Of a stretch of DNA of 64,000 nt, positions 17,789-25,666 are shown piece after piece. Each line of letters starts with the position of its first letter. The first letter of the stretch is position 1. Below the pieces are notes generated by a model that saw only the letters and a program-made list of their open reading frames with translations, made no database searches and was not told where the DNA came from. This stretch comes from an uncultured Methanobrevibacter sp. Its GTDB lineage: Archaea; Methanobacteriota; Methanobacteria; Methanobacteriales; Methanobacteriaceae. The DNA lies in NCBI GenBank assembly GCA_900314635.1, contig OMVY01000002.1:1-64000 (forward strand). Direction: 5' to 3'. The position numbers and the translations under genes are program-made.

Positions 17789-18469
17789 TTAAAAATTATT
17801 AATATGTCTGAAGGAAGGCACAAATTCAGGATGGTACATGTCAACATATCCTCCAAAGATTCCAGTACTATTTTCATCATTGTAATAGCCAATCTCAAAA
17901 CAGCAGCTGCTATCTTCAGAATCATCATATTCGAATTGGGGACTGTACAATGCTAAATCAATGCCGATTTCATTCTCATAATGATAATCGCTATAATCAG
18001 GACCATAATCACAGTCATCTTCTTCAAAGCCTTCGATAGCATCATAAAGATCAGCATATTCCTGAATACGCTCTTCAACTAGAGAGTTAAACCTCTCAGC
18101 TTCCAGGGCTTGTTCTTCGATAATGGAATCCTGAATATCCTGTTTCAAAAGATATTCCTCGATAAGAGAGTTAAGGATTTCATCTTGATCTTCATGCATG
18201 TCATCTTCCAGAAGATTCTCAATATAAGAATTTAACCTTTTCTCCTCAAGGAAAAGCTCCTCAAAATGAGAATTAAAACTCTTCTCAACAAGAGAGTTAA
18301 GCATATCCTCTTCTAGAAAATGCTTCTCGATCATGTCTTCAAATGCCTGTTCTTCCTTCTGATTTTTTAATATAAAAGTATGTTCTCTCATTTTTTCTTG
18401 TGTTGATGTATGATTTTGACTCTCAGTGTGCATTTTTATTTTTATTTCAATACTGTTGTTTATTTTCAT
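17789..18469 (-). CDS. Acidic protein with internal helical repeats
   Basis: 226 residues from ATG 18469 (GGAT precedes it); an ATG at 18538 would add 23 hydrophobic residues and is less likely. Residues about 60-150 contain four or five degenerate helical repeats built on LNSLVEE (LNSLVEKSF, LNSYIENLL, LNSLIEEYL, FNSLVEERI), visible in the DNA as recurring GAGAGTTAA on the plus strand. The last 80 residues are rich in Asp, Glu and Tyr (DYGPDYSDYHYENE). Very acidic overall. No family recognised; a coiled-coil scaffold or DNA-mimic-like role is conceivable but unsupported. Downstream of the 54-aa gene. Confidence 0.6.
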   Translation of the reverse strand: MKINNSIEIKIKMHTESQNHTSTQEKMREHTFILKNQKEEQAFEDMIEKHFLEEDMLNSLVEKSFNSHFEELFLEEKRLNSYIENLLEDDMHEDQDEILNSLIEEYLLKQDIQDSIIEEQALEAERFNSLVEERIQEYADLYDAIEGFEEDDCDYGPDYSDYHYENEIGIDLALYSPQFEYDDSEDSSCCFEIGYYNDENSTGIFGGYVDMYHPEFVPSFRHINNF

Positions 18470-18551
18470 AGTAATCCATAATATGTTAAAAAATTCACAT
18501 ATCCGGATACAGAGCGAAAGCAAAGTCAAAAATTCCATATCCAGATAAACT

Positions 18552-18570
18552 ACTGGAGCGCTAGTCCAGT
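18552..18570 (-). terminator. Hairpin after the 54-aa gene
   Basis: Immediately after the stop codon, ACTGGA-ctagcgc-TCCAGT forms a 6-bp stem. No strong T-tract follows, so it may attenuate or protect the transcript rather than end it. Confidence 0.35.
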
Positions 18571-18735
18571 TTAAGATACGATTTGGTTTAAGAACAATTC
18601 AAAATAATACTCCATGGCGATGAGGTAAAGGCCACAGTCATAATGTTTCTGAATCGCATCCATCTCGTAACTATTCATAATAGCATTATTGTAGTTCATA
18701 TAAAAATCTTCAATATCTATGCTAGAATCGGACAT
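18571..18735 (-). CDS. 54-residue unknown protein
   Basis: 54 codons from the ATG at 18735, behind a very strong TAGGAGGT Shine-Dalgarno five bases upstream. The product begins MSDSSIDIEDFYMNYNNAI and continues with KHYDCGLYLIAMEYYFELF, mildly amphipathic and rich in Tyr and Met. It ends 33 bp before the upstream alternative start of the acidic-repeat gene. No family recognised. It is the first coding gene downstream of duplicated element copy B. Confidence 0.7.
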   Translation of the reverse strand: MSDSSIDIEDFYMNYNNAIMNSYEMDAIQKHYDCGLYLIAMEYYFELFLNQIVS

Positions 18736-18854
18736 TAAGTACCTCCTAATGGTGTATTCGTATAAAAACTCGTTGCAATATTTAATTCAATTATAATCTT
18801 CTTATCACATAATAATCTTAATTAAATTGAGCTTGGGTACTTTTGAACCACTAA

Positions 18855-19000
18855 AATGAAGCGTGGGTTTGGTGTGTGCGCAATTAACTATGTCATGGTA
18901 ATGTTTGTTTATGGTAGTCGACTATCTGTTACAAGTAATAATTACTTTTCTTAGTCAGTATTTTTTACTATGTTTTTCATAGTATTTAAATTTTTTGGTT
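18855..19000 (-). ncRNA. Duplicated intergenic element, copy B (candidate small RNA)
   Basis: Partner of 15820-15970. The promoter core is at 18983-18999. The next segment forms a CTATG-aaaaa-CATAG hairpin, then TAGTCG, ACCATAAA, ACATTACCA and GCGCACACACCA follow in the same order as copy A. The two indels against copy A within the conserved part are of three nt each. It precedes the 54-aa gene by about 120 bp, so it could be a long 5' leader rather than a free RNA. Confidence 0.5.
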
Positions 19001-19039
19001 TAATGTGAAATAAAAATTTTTTTGACAACAACTCACTTC

Positions 19040-19062
19040 CATTAACTTGTTGTAACGCTTTT
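19040..19062. repeat. GTTGTAACG box, copy 3
   Basis: Core TTGTTGTAACGCTTTT, in the divergent spacer between copy B and the 212-aa gene. On the plus strand it lies about 30 bp before the CTTATATAAAA promoter of that gene. Confidence 0.65.
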
Positions 19063-19132
19063 GGAAAACTCAAATATAAAAAATTAAATACTTATATAAA
19101 AATAGAATTATACAAGATTCAGGGGGATATTT

Positions 19133-19771
19133 ATGATAGGTGATGATGACTTTTTCATGCAGAATTCTGACTACCACTACGGAGCAAGCGATGCAGAAAA
19201 GATGTATGGAAGAGACTACAATAATTATTCAGGACATATTGGAGGATATGATTCAAGCAGCAGTGGCAGATATGAATCCAGCAGCAAAAGTACAAGCTCT
19301 GAAAATGACATCGATGTTGGAAAGTACTGCATTATAGGACTTGCAATTGCAATTGCAATACTTCTCATAGCAACTATTATCGTGCCGGCAGTAATTGAAT
19401 CAATGGCTAATTCAGTTACCATAGAAGATTTGAACATTACAAGATACAATCATTCATCACAATATGATTCAAAAGTATATACTGATATTGGATACGAGGT
19501 CACATACAATCAAAAAAGCTATGGAGACCATGTCACAAATCTGATTTTCTACTCAAAAAAAGGAAAAGTTCTGCACAATGACAGCGAGTACATAGGAGAG
19601 CACCATCTAGAGGATGTGCCTTATTATGTTGATTTAGACGAAAAAGCGGATTATGCAGTTTTTGAAGTATACAGAAACAACAAATATGGCAAGTGCATAT
19701 ACCGTGAAAGAGTCTATGTTGACAATAAAAATATGAAAAAGGAGTTTATTAATTACGACAGCATGTATTAA
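19133..19771 (+). CDS. Single-pass membrane protein, unknown
   Basis: 212 residues. N-terminal 60 residues are Gly/Ser/Tyr/Asp-rich and probably cytoplasmic. One transmembrane helix follows (YCIIGLAIAIAILLIATIIV, residues about 66-85). The outer part is beta-rich (SKVYTDIGYEVTYNQKSYG, TNLIFYSKKGKV, YAVFEVYRNNKYGK), like a small extracytoplasmic Ig-type domain. No family recognised. Promoter CTTATATA about 30 bp upstream of a GGGGGAT ribosome-binding site. Downstream, AAAAGG...CCTTTT forms a possible terminator hairpin. Confidence 0.65.
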   Translation: MIGDDDFFMQNSDYHYGASDAEKMYGRDYNNYSGHIGGYDSSSSGRYESSSKSTSSENDIDVGKYCIIGLAIAIAILLIATIIVPAVIESMANSVTIEDLNITRYNHSSQYDSKVYTDIGYEVTYNQKSYGDHVTNLIFYSKKGKVLHNDSEYIGEHHLEDVPYYVDLDEKADYAVFEVYRNNKYGKCIYRERVYVDNKNMKKEFINYDSMY

Positions 19772-19923
19772 AAAGGGGCAAAACACCTTTTAAATAATTA
19801 AGACAACAGTTGAAAAGGAAAACTGCTTAAAAAATATTATACAATATTAAAAATTTTTTTGTGAAAATATTTATTTGATTCTAAATAAAAATTTTTAAAG
19901 AATAATAATGCAGTGGTGAAAAA

Positions 19924-20253
19924 ATGGCGGAAGACAAAATCACATTTGAAGATGTTAAGGAATATGAAGGCCTATTCTCCATAGCCCCTTCATTTCTATT
20001 AGAAGGTATGATAAGAAGAAATTCCAATCTAGTATTAAAATTCAAAGGCCCTGTTAAATCCTACCTTAATAAGCTCACCCCAGATCAAAGGCATAAATTA
20101 TCTCTCATTCTTGATTCTGAAATATCCGATTTGCAGGAGATTATGGCAGAATCATACCAAAAAACTCATAAAAAACAATTCAAGCTATTGGCCAGCCCCC
20201 AGGCAACACCTTTCATTGAAAAGAACCTGGTTGAATTGAAAAAATTAGTTTAA
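19924..20253 (+). CDS. Unknown helical protein (109 aa)
   Basis: 109 residues, soluble, mostly helical: ITFEDVKEYEGLFSIAPSF, an RRNSNLVLKFKGPVKSYLNKL segment, and DQRHKLSLILDSEISDLQEI. No recognised motif. ATG behind GGTG. It converges with the 186-aa gene on the other strand, with only 31 bp between stops. Confidence 0.65.
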   Translation: MAEDKITFEDVKEYEGLFSIAPSFLLEGMIRRNSNLVLKFKGPVKSYLNKLTPDQRHKLSLILDSEISDLQEIMAESYQKTHKKQFKLLASPQATPFIEKNLVELKKLV

Positions 20254-20284
20254 TCAATGAAACATCCAAATCAAAAAAGAAAAA

Positions 20285-20845
20285 TTAGTACTCACCACTA
20301 GAGCACCTGTCAAACCTTTCACTCACTTTTATTTTTCTCTTATCCTCTTTGGAGACAGGTTTTGACATTTTATTTACAAAATCTTCCAATTCATGAGCTT
20401 TATCCAAATCAGAATCATTTCCTGCAGCATAAAAATCATTTCCTGCAAACCCACTCTCTTTTTCATGAAGATCCTGATTTTTATTAAATACTTCAAGTTT
20501 TTCCAAAAGTGCTGAGTAGAACCATCTTACTGCGAATATATCTGAAGTTGACAATGAAATGAAACGTTTGGAGTATCCGTTTTTAGTATAAAAAATATCA
20601 ACAGAAGATGAAATAGATGACTTTGAAGACCTGTTTAAATTGATTTCAACAATCTCCTTAAATGGAATTATTTCATTGGATATCTTGCTTCGCTTGATTA
20701 ATGACTTTTTCATTAAAAGGATATGGTCACTTTTAAGATAAGTCTCTGCAATTATGTTTGAAAGCTCTGTTTGCTGGTTAGGCTTTCTGGATAATGAAAA
20801 AACCATTGCATACTCATCATCATTGTTTTCGCTGAAATTTGACAT
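20285..20845 (-). CDS. Unknown protein, possible PH-like domain
   Basis: 186 residues from ATG 20845, which follows AGGTGATAAC; an ATG 18 bp upstream is less well placed. The middle looks like a small PH-type barrel plus helix: HILLMKKSLIKRSKISNEII, PFKEIVEINLNR, SSVDIFYTKNGYSKRFISLS, then AVRWFYSALLEKLEVFN. The C-terminus is charged and probably disordered. PH-like assignment is by pattern only. No membrane segment. Confidence 0.55.
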   Translation of the reverse strand: MSNFSENNDDEYAMVFSLSRKPNQQTELSNIIAETYLKSDHILLMKKSLIKRSKISNEIIPFKEIVEINLNRSSKSSISSSVDIFYTKNGYSKRFISLSTSDIFAVRWFYSALLEKLEVFNKNQDLHEKESGFAGNDFYAAGNDSDLDKAHELEDFVNKMSKPVSKEDKRKIKVSERFDRCSSGEY

Positions 20846-21149
20846 GTTATCACCTGAAACCATTATTTATAAGTAAACCATATTCAATCATATATTTGAT
20901 TTAATTACATAAATAATTAAACTCTAAAAAGCAAAACCAGAAAAACAAGAACTAAACTCAAGAAACTAAAACAAAAAACAAGATTACCCTAACCAAACCA
21001 AAATCAAAAAAGAACCAAAAACAAATGAAAAGTCATGAAAATAAAATCAAGCCCTAAAAACAAATAGTTTTATTATATTATAATAATAAAAGATATATTG
21101 TTAAAAAATTATATTAGATTATTATAATTAATTATATAGAGGTGAAAAT
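20846..21149. other. T-poor spacer
   Basis: Divergent spacer. From about 20920 to 21060 the plus strand is strongly A/C-rich with few T. No ORF. A promoter TATA-like ATTATATTATAAT lies near 21070-21085 for the zinc-ribbon gene. Confidence 0.5.
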
Positions 21150-21380
21150 ATGAATCTTTATTGTCCGAAATGCGGAGCTCCTGTTACAGATTCACAAGCC
21201 AGATTCTGCAGTCGATGCGGACACAATTTTGCCGAAAAGATAGAAGTGGATCCCGATACCCTGCCTGAAACTCGTGTTGACTTAAGAGAAGGCATGACTA
21301 AAGGAAATAAAGGATTTTTCAAATACACCAAATGGGGAAGGCGTAAAAAGAAACCTATCAATTGGGATATGGAAAAATAA
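21150..21380 (+). CDS. Zinc-ribbon protein (76 aa)
   Basis: 76 residues. One rubredoxin-like zinc ribbon at residues 4-25: YCPKCGAPV, then RFCSRCGHNF. A linker and a basic tail follow (YTKWGRRKKKPINWDMEK). Such short zinc-ribbon proteins are abundant in methanogens and mostly uncharacterised; the basic tail suggests nucleic-acid or acidic-partner contact. ATG behind GAGGTGAAAATATG. Followed after 62 bp by the 117-aa gene on the same strand. Confidence 0.7.
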   Translation: MNLYCPKCGAPVTDSQARFCSRCGHNFAEKIEVDPDTLPETRVDLREGMTKGNKGFFKYTKWGRRKKKPINWDMEK

Positions 21381-21442
21381 AAACATAAGTATTTTCAAAA
21401 AAAATAATATTCAAGTTCTATTTTTAAAATGGAGATTATAAA

Positions 21443-21796
21443 ATGATGAGAACCAGAGAAGAAATTCAAGAAAAGATTGATAAGTTAAATGAAAGGATTA
21501 GAGCAATCAAGGCACTGGACCCGGAAGAAATTACTAATGAAGAGAAAGTAGTTCTTGCAGGTTCCGAATTGGAAGCCATCTTACTGACAAGTGTTTTGGA
21601 TAATGATGAGGAAACTGTTAGAGGATTGCTTAAACGATATGCTGATAGAGGGGAAATCCTTGATAGGGATTATCAAAAAGCACACAAGTACAATCAAATT
21701 CAGAAGAAAAATGAACTTCATGCAATGATTTGGACAAATGATATCCGTGTGGACACCTACAAATGGGTGTTAGATGAAGAAGAAACCGATATCTAA
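21443..21796 (+). CDS. Unknown helical protein (117 aa)
   Basis: 117 residues, soluble, charged. A coiled-coil-like N-terminal helix (EEIQEKIDKLNERIRAIKAL) is followed by several helices (VVLAGSELEAILLTSVL, ETVRGLLKRYADRG) and a Trp-containing end (NDIRVDTYKWVLDEEE). No family recognised. ATG behind GGAGAT. Probably cotranscribed with the zinc-ribbon gene. Confidence 0.7.
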   Translation: MMRTREEIQEKIDKLNERIRAIKALDPEEITNEEKVVLAGSELEAILLTSVLDNDEETVRGLLKRYADRGEILDRDYQKAHKYNQIQKKNELHAMIWTNDIRVDTYKWVLDEEETDI

Positions 21797-21898
21797 TTAA
21801 ACAATTAGAATAGATTATAAGAGAAGAAGATATTTAAACACGCTTAAATAAAGAGCAAAAAAGTATTCTTTAATAAAAAAAATAATCAGAGCGATAAA

Positions 21899-23119
21899 AT
21901 GAAGAAATTCCTAGCACTGTCAATTATAGCATTATTACTAATATGTCCTATTTTAGCTTCTCATGCTAGTGCAACTACAGTATTCCTAACATCCGATGAT
22001 GTTTTAGGACATGAAGAAGACATGAACATGCTATATGAAATCAAGGACGACATAGAACGAAAATCCAATGGTCAGATAACAGTTGTAGTTGATAGTGAAG
22101 CTTCAAGTCCTGGAGAAGGAACACGGGCTATGAATGCAGACTGTGATGTTGCAGTTTCAGTTGCATATGCATGTGCAGGCAACTTGAAAATACTGGCTGA
22201 CTATTCTGCAAAAACCACCAAGACAATCATCTATGTAAATTCAGGAGGTCTTGATTTAAACAATATAAACTTCCTAAGACGTTCATATGATGATGATTGG
22301 TCTGATTCCAGCTTTGCAGCAATTCAACAGCCTGGAAAATTCCTCACCGATTCAGGAGTGATACTTCTCCAGCCAGGACAAGCTTATCCAGACGAGACAA
22401 ATAATGGAAATATGGAATACAGCAGCTCTGAAATAAATGAATACATTGCAGATAGCGTTATTAATGCAATTAACACAGGAAGCACATCCAATAGGCAATT
22501 TGATAGCGATTTAATAGTCACACACAAATTAGATCCGAAATACCTGGCAGAAGACTCTCAAAAGATAGCTGCAAGTTATGGAGGAGATATGGAAGAATCT
22601 TATGGCTCCTACACTACACCCCAGCTCTTATACATGAGCTCTTCTTACATTGCAGGCTACAGCTTGGATGTTCCAGGCAACTTTGAAGCACCTGACAATC
22701 CATTAAACAGCTCTATATTGACAAAGGATTCCTATTCATTCAATGACTATTACAATATGGCAGACATTGTCGTGGATTATATGAGAGAGCATGGAAAAGC
22801 ACCGGATTATATTGAATATGAAGGCGCTTTAATCGGCTATTACGACCTTGTTTATAACTTTGCATTGCTTTGCCAGGATGATACCGATTCAAGCCATATG
22901 AACTTTGAAGGAGAATCCAAATTCTACAAATTCCATGACAACAAATTGCTCGGCTTGCTGCCAATAGCAGTATTTATAGTATTGATCATCATAATTGCAG
23001 TCATCATAAGAAGGATTAGAAAATCCAGAAGGAATAGAAGATCTAGAGCAAGACACAATCAAAGAAATTATCGAAGCTCTAGCAATCAGCCAAGACGACT
23101 GAATAGAAAAAGAAGATGA
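21899..23119 (+). CDS. Secreted/anchored envelope protein with pseudomurein-binding-type repeat
   Basis: 406 residues. Signal peptide at residues 1-26 (LALSIIALLLICPILASHASA). The N-terminal domain (TTVFLTSDDVLG, NGQITVVVDSEASSPGEG, IIYVNSGGLDL) resembles a domain seen in Methanobacteriaceae surface proteins. Residues about 280-325 (ADIVVDYMREHGKAPDYIEY, then DLVYNFALL) fit a pseudomurein-binding repeat. A C-terminal helix (LLPIAVFIVLIIIIAVII) is followed by a strongly Arg-rich tail, giving a stop-transfer anchor. The protein should sit in the membrane and touch the pseudomurein wall. Assignment of repeats is by pattern. Confidence 0.75.
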   Translation: MKKFLALSIIALLLICPILASHASATTVFLTSDDVLGHEEDMNMLYEIKDDIERKSNGQITVVVDSEASSPGEGTRAMNADCDVAVSVAYACAGNLKILADYSAKTTKTIIYVNSGGLDLNNINFLRRSYDDDWSDSSFAAIQQPGKFLTDSGVILLQPGQAYPDETNNGNMEYSSSEINEYIADSVINAINTGSTSNRQFDSDLIVTHKLDPKYLAEDSQKIAASYGGDMEESYGSYTTPQLLYMSSSYIAGYSLDVPGNFEAPDNPLNSSILTKDSYSFNDYYNMADIVVDYMREHGKAPDYIEYEGALIGYYDLVYNFALLCQDDTDSSHMNFEGESKFYKFHDNKLLGLLPIAVFIVLIIIIAVIIRRIRKSRRNRRSRARHNQRNYRSSSNQPRRLNRKRR

Positions 23120-23144
23120 TTGAAAAGACTCTGGATAGATTTAA

Positions 23145-24098
23145 ATGGTAAAAACTAGAAGGGATAAAGTAGATATCAATAAGAAAACCAATAAAAATGG
23201 GGGTTTAAACATTTTAAACCAGAACATAATTTATTTACAAAATTCACTTGCAAGCAAGATTTTTGAAGTGGAGCATCTTTTAAATTTCACATGCAAAGAA
23301 ATCGAGACTGATTATTCCATCAAATTCGGAGTTTATGAATATAAAATCGATGAGTATGAGCTTAAAATAAGAAAGACCAGAAGAACCATCGACCTTATTA
23401 AAAAAGAGATTGCAAAGCAGGAAAGAGAGTCTTCAAATATGACTGAAGACCAGCGAAAAATCAACAAAACTAAAGTCAACAAGCCGAAAATCGATATGAG
23501 AGCCATAGAAAGGCATATAGATAATGAGTTCTCAGAAGAGGATCTTGAACTTAAGGAAAAAATAGCCAGAGTCACAATAATACTTGACAATTATAAAAAG
23601 GAGCAAAATGCTCCAAAGCCTTATGTTGACATAAACCATTATTACAAGGAATGTATTAAAAAAGCCCATCCTGATGTATTGTTTGAACCTACACAACACA
23701 TAGAAGACTTATTTTTCAATGCAAAGGAAGCTTATGAGGACAAGGAAGTGGAATCCTTAAAATCCGCATTATATCTGATTGATGCTTATAAAAAGAAGCA
23801 TCCTCAGGATTTAAGCTCAAAAGACCTTCAAGAGCTTGAAAAATACAAGGATATTTTAAAAATCAGAATAGGTCTTGTAGAGAAGGAAATTGATGATATA
23901 ACCAATTCCAAACCCTACACTTTACAGGATTTCCTGAACAATCAAAAGAAAGTCAATTTTTATAAGGAAGAGCTGGTTAAAACATTATTGGATAATGAAA
24001 AGGAGTATGTTGATTATAAGGAAGAGTTAAATGCTTTAAAAAGGGAGAATAATCTAACATACAAATTGGATTTAAGAAAAGATAAGCAAAAATCATAA
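23145..24098 (+). CDS. Coiled-coil protein with J-domain-like HPD motif
   Basis: 317 residues. Long charged helices occupy residues 30-155 and 200-317. Around residues 165-210, YYKECIKKAHPDVLF plus NAKEAYEDKEVESLKSAL matches the core of a J domain: helix II, the HPD loop near residue 175, and helix III with an AYE segment. J domains stimulate Hsp70 ATPase, so a DnaK co-chaperone is possible, but the HPD could be coincidental. ATG at 23145 has only a weak ribosome-binding site. It follows the envelope protein gene by 25 bp and may be cotranscribed. Confidence 0.65.
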   Translation: MVKTRRDKVDINKKTNKNGGLNILNQNIIYLQNSLASKIFEVEHLLNFTCKEIETDYSIKFGVYEYKIDEYELKIRKTRRTIDLIKKEIAKQERESSNMTEDQRKINKTKVNKPKIDMRAIERHIDNEFSEEDLELKEKIARVTIILDNYKKEQNAPKPYVDINHYYKECIKKAHPDVLFEPTQHIEDLFFNAKEAYEDKEVESLKSALYLIDAYKKKHPQDLSSKDLQELEKYKDILKIRIGLVEKEIDDITNSKPYTLQDFLNNQKKVNFYKEELVKTLLDNEKEYVDYKEELNALKRENNLTYKLDLRKDKQKS

Positions 24099-24216
24099 AA
24101 TAAAAAAAGACAAGTATGATTTGAAAAAAAAACAGATAGTCCTGATTTGAAAAAAAAATAAAAACAGACAGGTTTCTGATTTAAAAAATCAATGAAAAAC
24201 TATTTTAAAAAATCAA

Positions 24217-24660
24217 TCAATTAGTCACCAGCTTGTCAAAATACATGACATAAGCTTCCTGACCATCTTCATAGTAGTTTGGAACTTTTCTATCAATCAA
24301 GAATCCGAATTTCTTATAGAATTCAATAGCTCCAGAATTATCCCCTCGAACTTCCAATGTTATTTTATTGGCCTCAACACCTTTGAATATAATCACTACT
24401 TTTGTAAGGAGCTGAGTAGCTATTTTGCGACCTCTGTACTTCTTGTCAACTGCAAGAGATATTATGTGGCCTCTTTTTTCTTCTTTTAACCAGAATACTA
24501 TATAACCTACAACTGTCTCATCTTCCACGGCAACGAGAAATCCTATTCCCAGATTAATCAACTGCTGGAGGATGTCAATGCCGTAGGGATATGGAAAAGA
24601 TTCCACTTCTATTTTATAGATTTTACCCAAGTCCATTGGAAGAGCTTCGCGAATATACAT
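24217..24660 (-). CDS. rimI: RimI-type N-acetyltransferase
   Basis: 147 residues, one GNAT domain. Motif A (ISLAVDKKYRGRKIATQLL, residues 68-86) holds the acetyl-CoA pyrophosphate loop RGRKIA; motif B is LEVRGDNSGAIEFYKKFGF. N-terminal YIREALPMDLGKIYKIE. This pattern is that of archaeal RimI/Ard1-like enzymes that acetylate protein N-termini. The ATG has no Shine-Dalgarno, so the message may be leaderless. Confidence 0.85.
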   Translation of the reverse strand: MYIREALPMDLGKIYKIEVESFPYPYGIDILQQLINLGIGFLVAVEDETVVGYIVFWLKEEKRGHIISLAVDKKYRGRKIATQLLTKVVIIFKGVEANKITLEVRGDNSGAIEFYKKFGFLIDRKVPNYYEDGQEAYVMYFDKLVTN

Positions 24661-24885
24661 AAGAACACTTTAAAAATTGAGATAATTAGATAATATTATT
24701 AAATAAATAGTTATACATATAAAAAGATTATTATTTATATTTAACGAATAAACAAGAATAAAATCCACCTTAACAAATCAGACAAAAAACAATTAACATA
24801 AGTAAACAAGAAACAATTTAACATAAATACAGTTAAATCATAATACTAATAAATATAATTATTAATAATAGAAATAATCAGTGAT

Positions 24886-25305
24886 ATGATGTGGGATGAT
24901 TTAAGTCAATATATAATTGGCCTTGCAATGGAAAACAGCAAAAGGACTGGCAGGAATACAAAAATTGTCGAAATCGGTGTTGGAAGATTCCAAAGCATTT
25001 CAAATAGGCTTCAGGAAAATGAAAATATCGAAGTAATCATGACCGACATAAATCCATCAAATGAAAATGTTGTAAAAGACGACATATTCAATCCAAGCAT
25101 GAGCTTGTATGAAAATACAGACATACTGTTTTCAATCCGCCCTCCAGCTGAAATTCAAAAGGCGATAATGGACTTAAGGGATGAGTTGAATTGCACATTG
25201 ATAATAAAGCCATTGTTTAATGAAGATTTAAACATTGAACTTAAAAAAATGAAACTGAAAAACCATGGGAGAGCTTCATTTTATATTTATGAGGGTGAAA
25301 ATTAA
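24886..25305 (+). CDS. UPF0146 family protein
   Basis: 139 residues, Rossmann-like. The N-terminal strand KIVEIGVGRFQSISNRL resembles a methyltransferase SAM loop, followed by VIMTDINP and ILFSIRPPAEIQ, characteristic of UPF0146 proteins of Euryarchaeota. The fold suggests nucleotide or SAM binding but activity is unknown. ATG behind GTGAT. Solitary gene. Confidence 0.8.
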   Translation: MMWDDLSQYIIGLAMENSKRTGRNTKIVEIGVGRFQSISNRLQENENIEVIMTDINPSNENVVKDDIFNPSMSLYENTDILFSIRPPAEIQKAIMDLRDELNCTLIIKPLFNEDLNIELKKMKLKNHGRASFYIYEGEN

Positions 25306-25666
25306 TCATTCCAATTAAATTTTATTAATTTAAAATAAAAAAACAATATTGCTTTAAAAATTGAAAATATTCTAAGATTAATAATAAATTATAAAACAAA
25401 GACAATATTGTTCTCAAATTGTGAAAAATAGAACATAAATAGCTAAATATTTATATAATTAATTATAAAATAAGGCATACAAAAATAAAAAAATGTTGAT
25501 GATTAAAAATTCAAAATTATAATCACTTCGAAATAAATAATTTGAAAATTCAAAATTATAAACTATTTATACACTGCAAAATAAATAATATTGAAATATC
25601 TTAAACCCCGAAGAATAATTATTTAAACCAAATACGGAATTTATTTTTTAAACAGGAGCAAAAAAT
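25306..25666. other. Spacer with imperfect direct repeat
   Basis: Upstream of the P-type ATPase. AAATTCAAAATTATAA and AAATAAATAAT occur twice in the same order between about 25505 and 25598. TATA-like TATTTATATAATT near 25448. No gene. Confidence 0.5.

Noticed and set aside
14845-19771. Integrated virus or plasmid
   Set aside because: Unfamiliar small genes suggest it, but there is no integrase, replication or structural gene and no att duplication at a tRNA.
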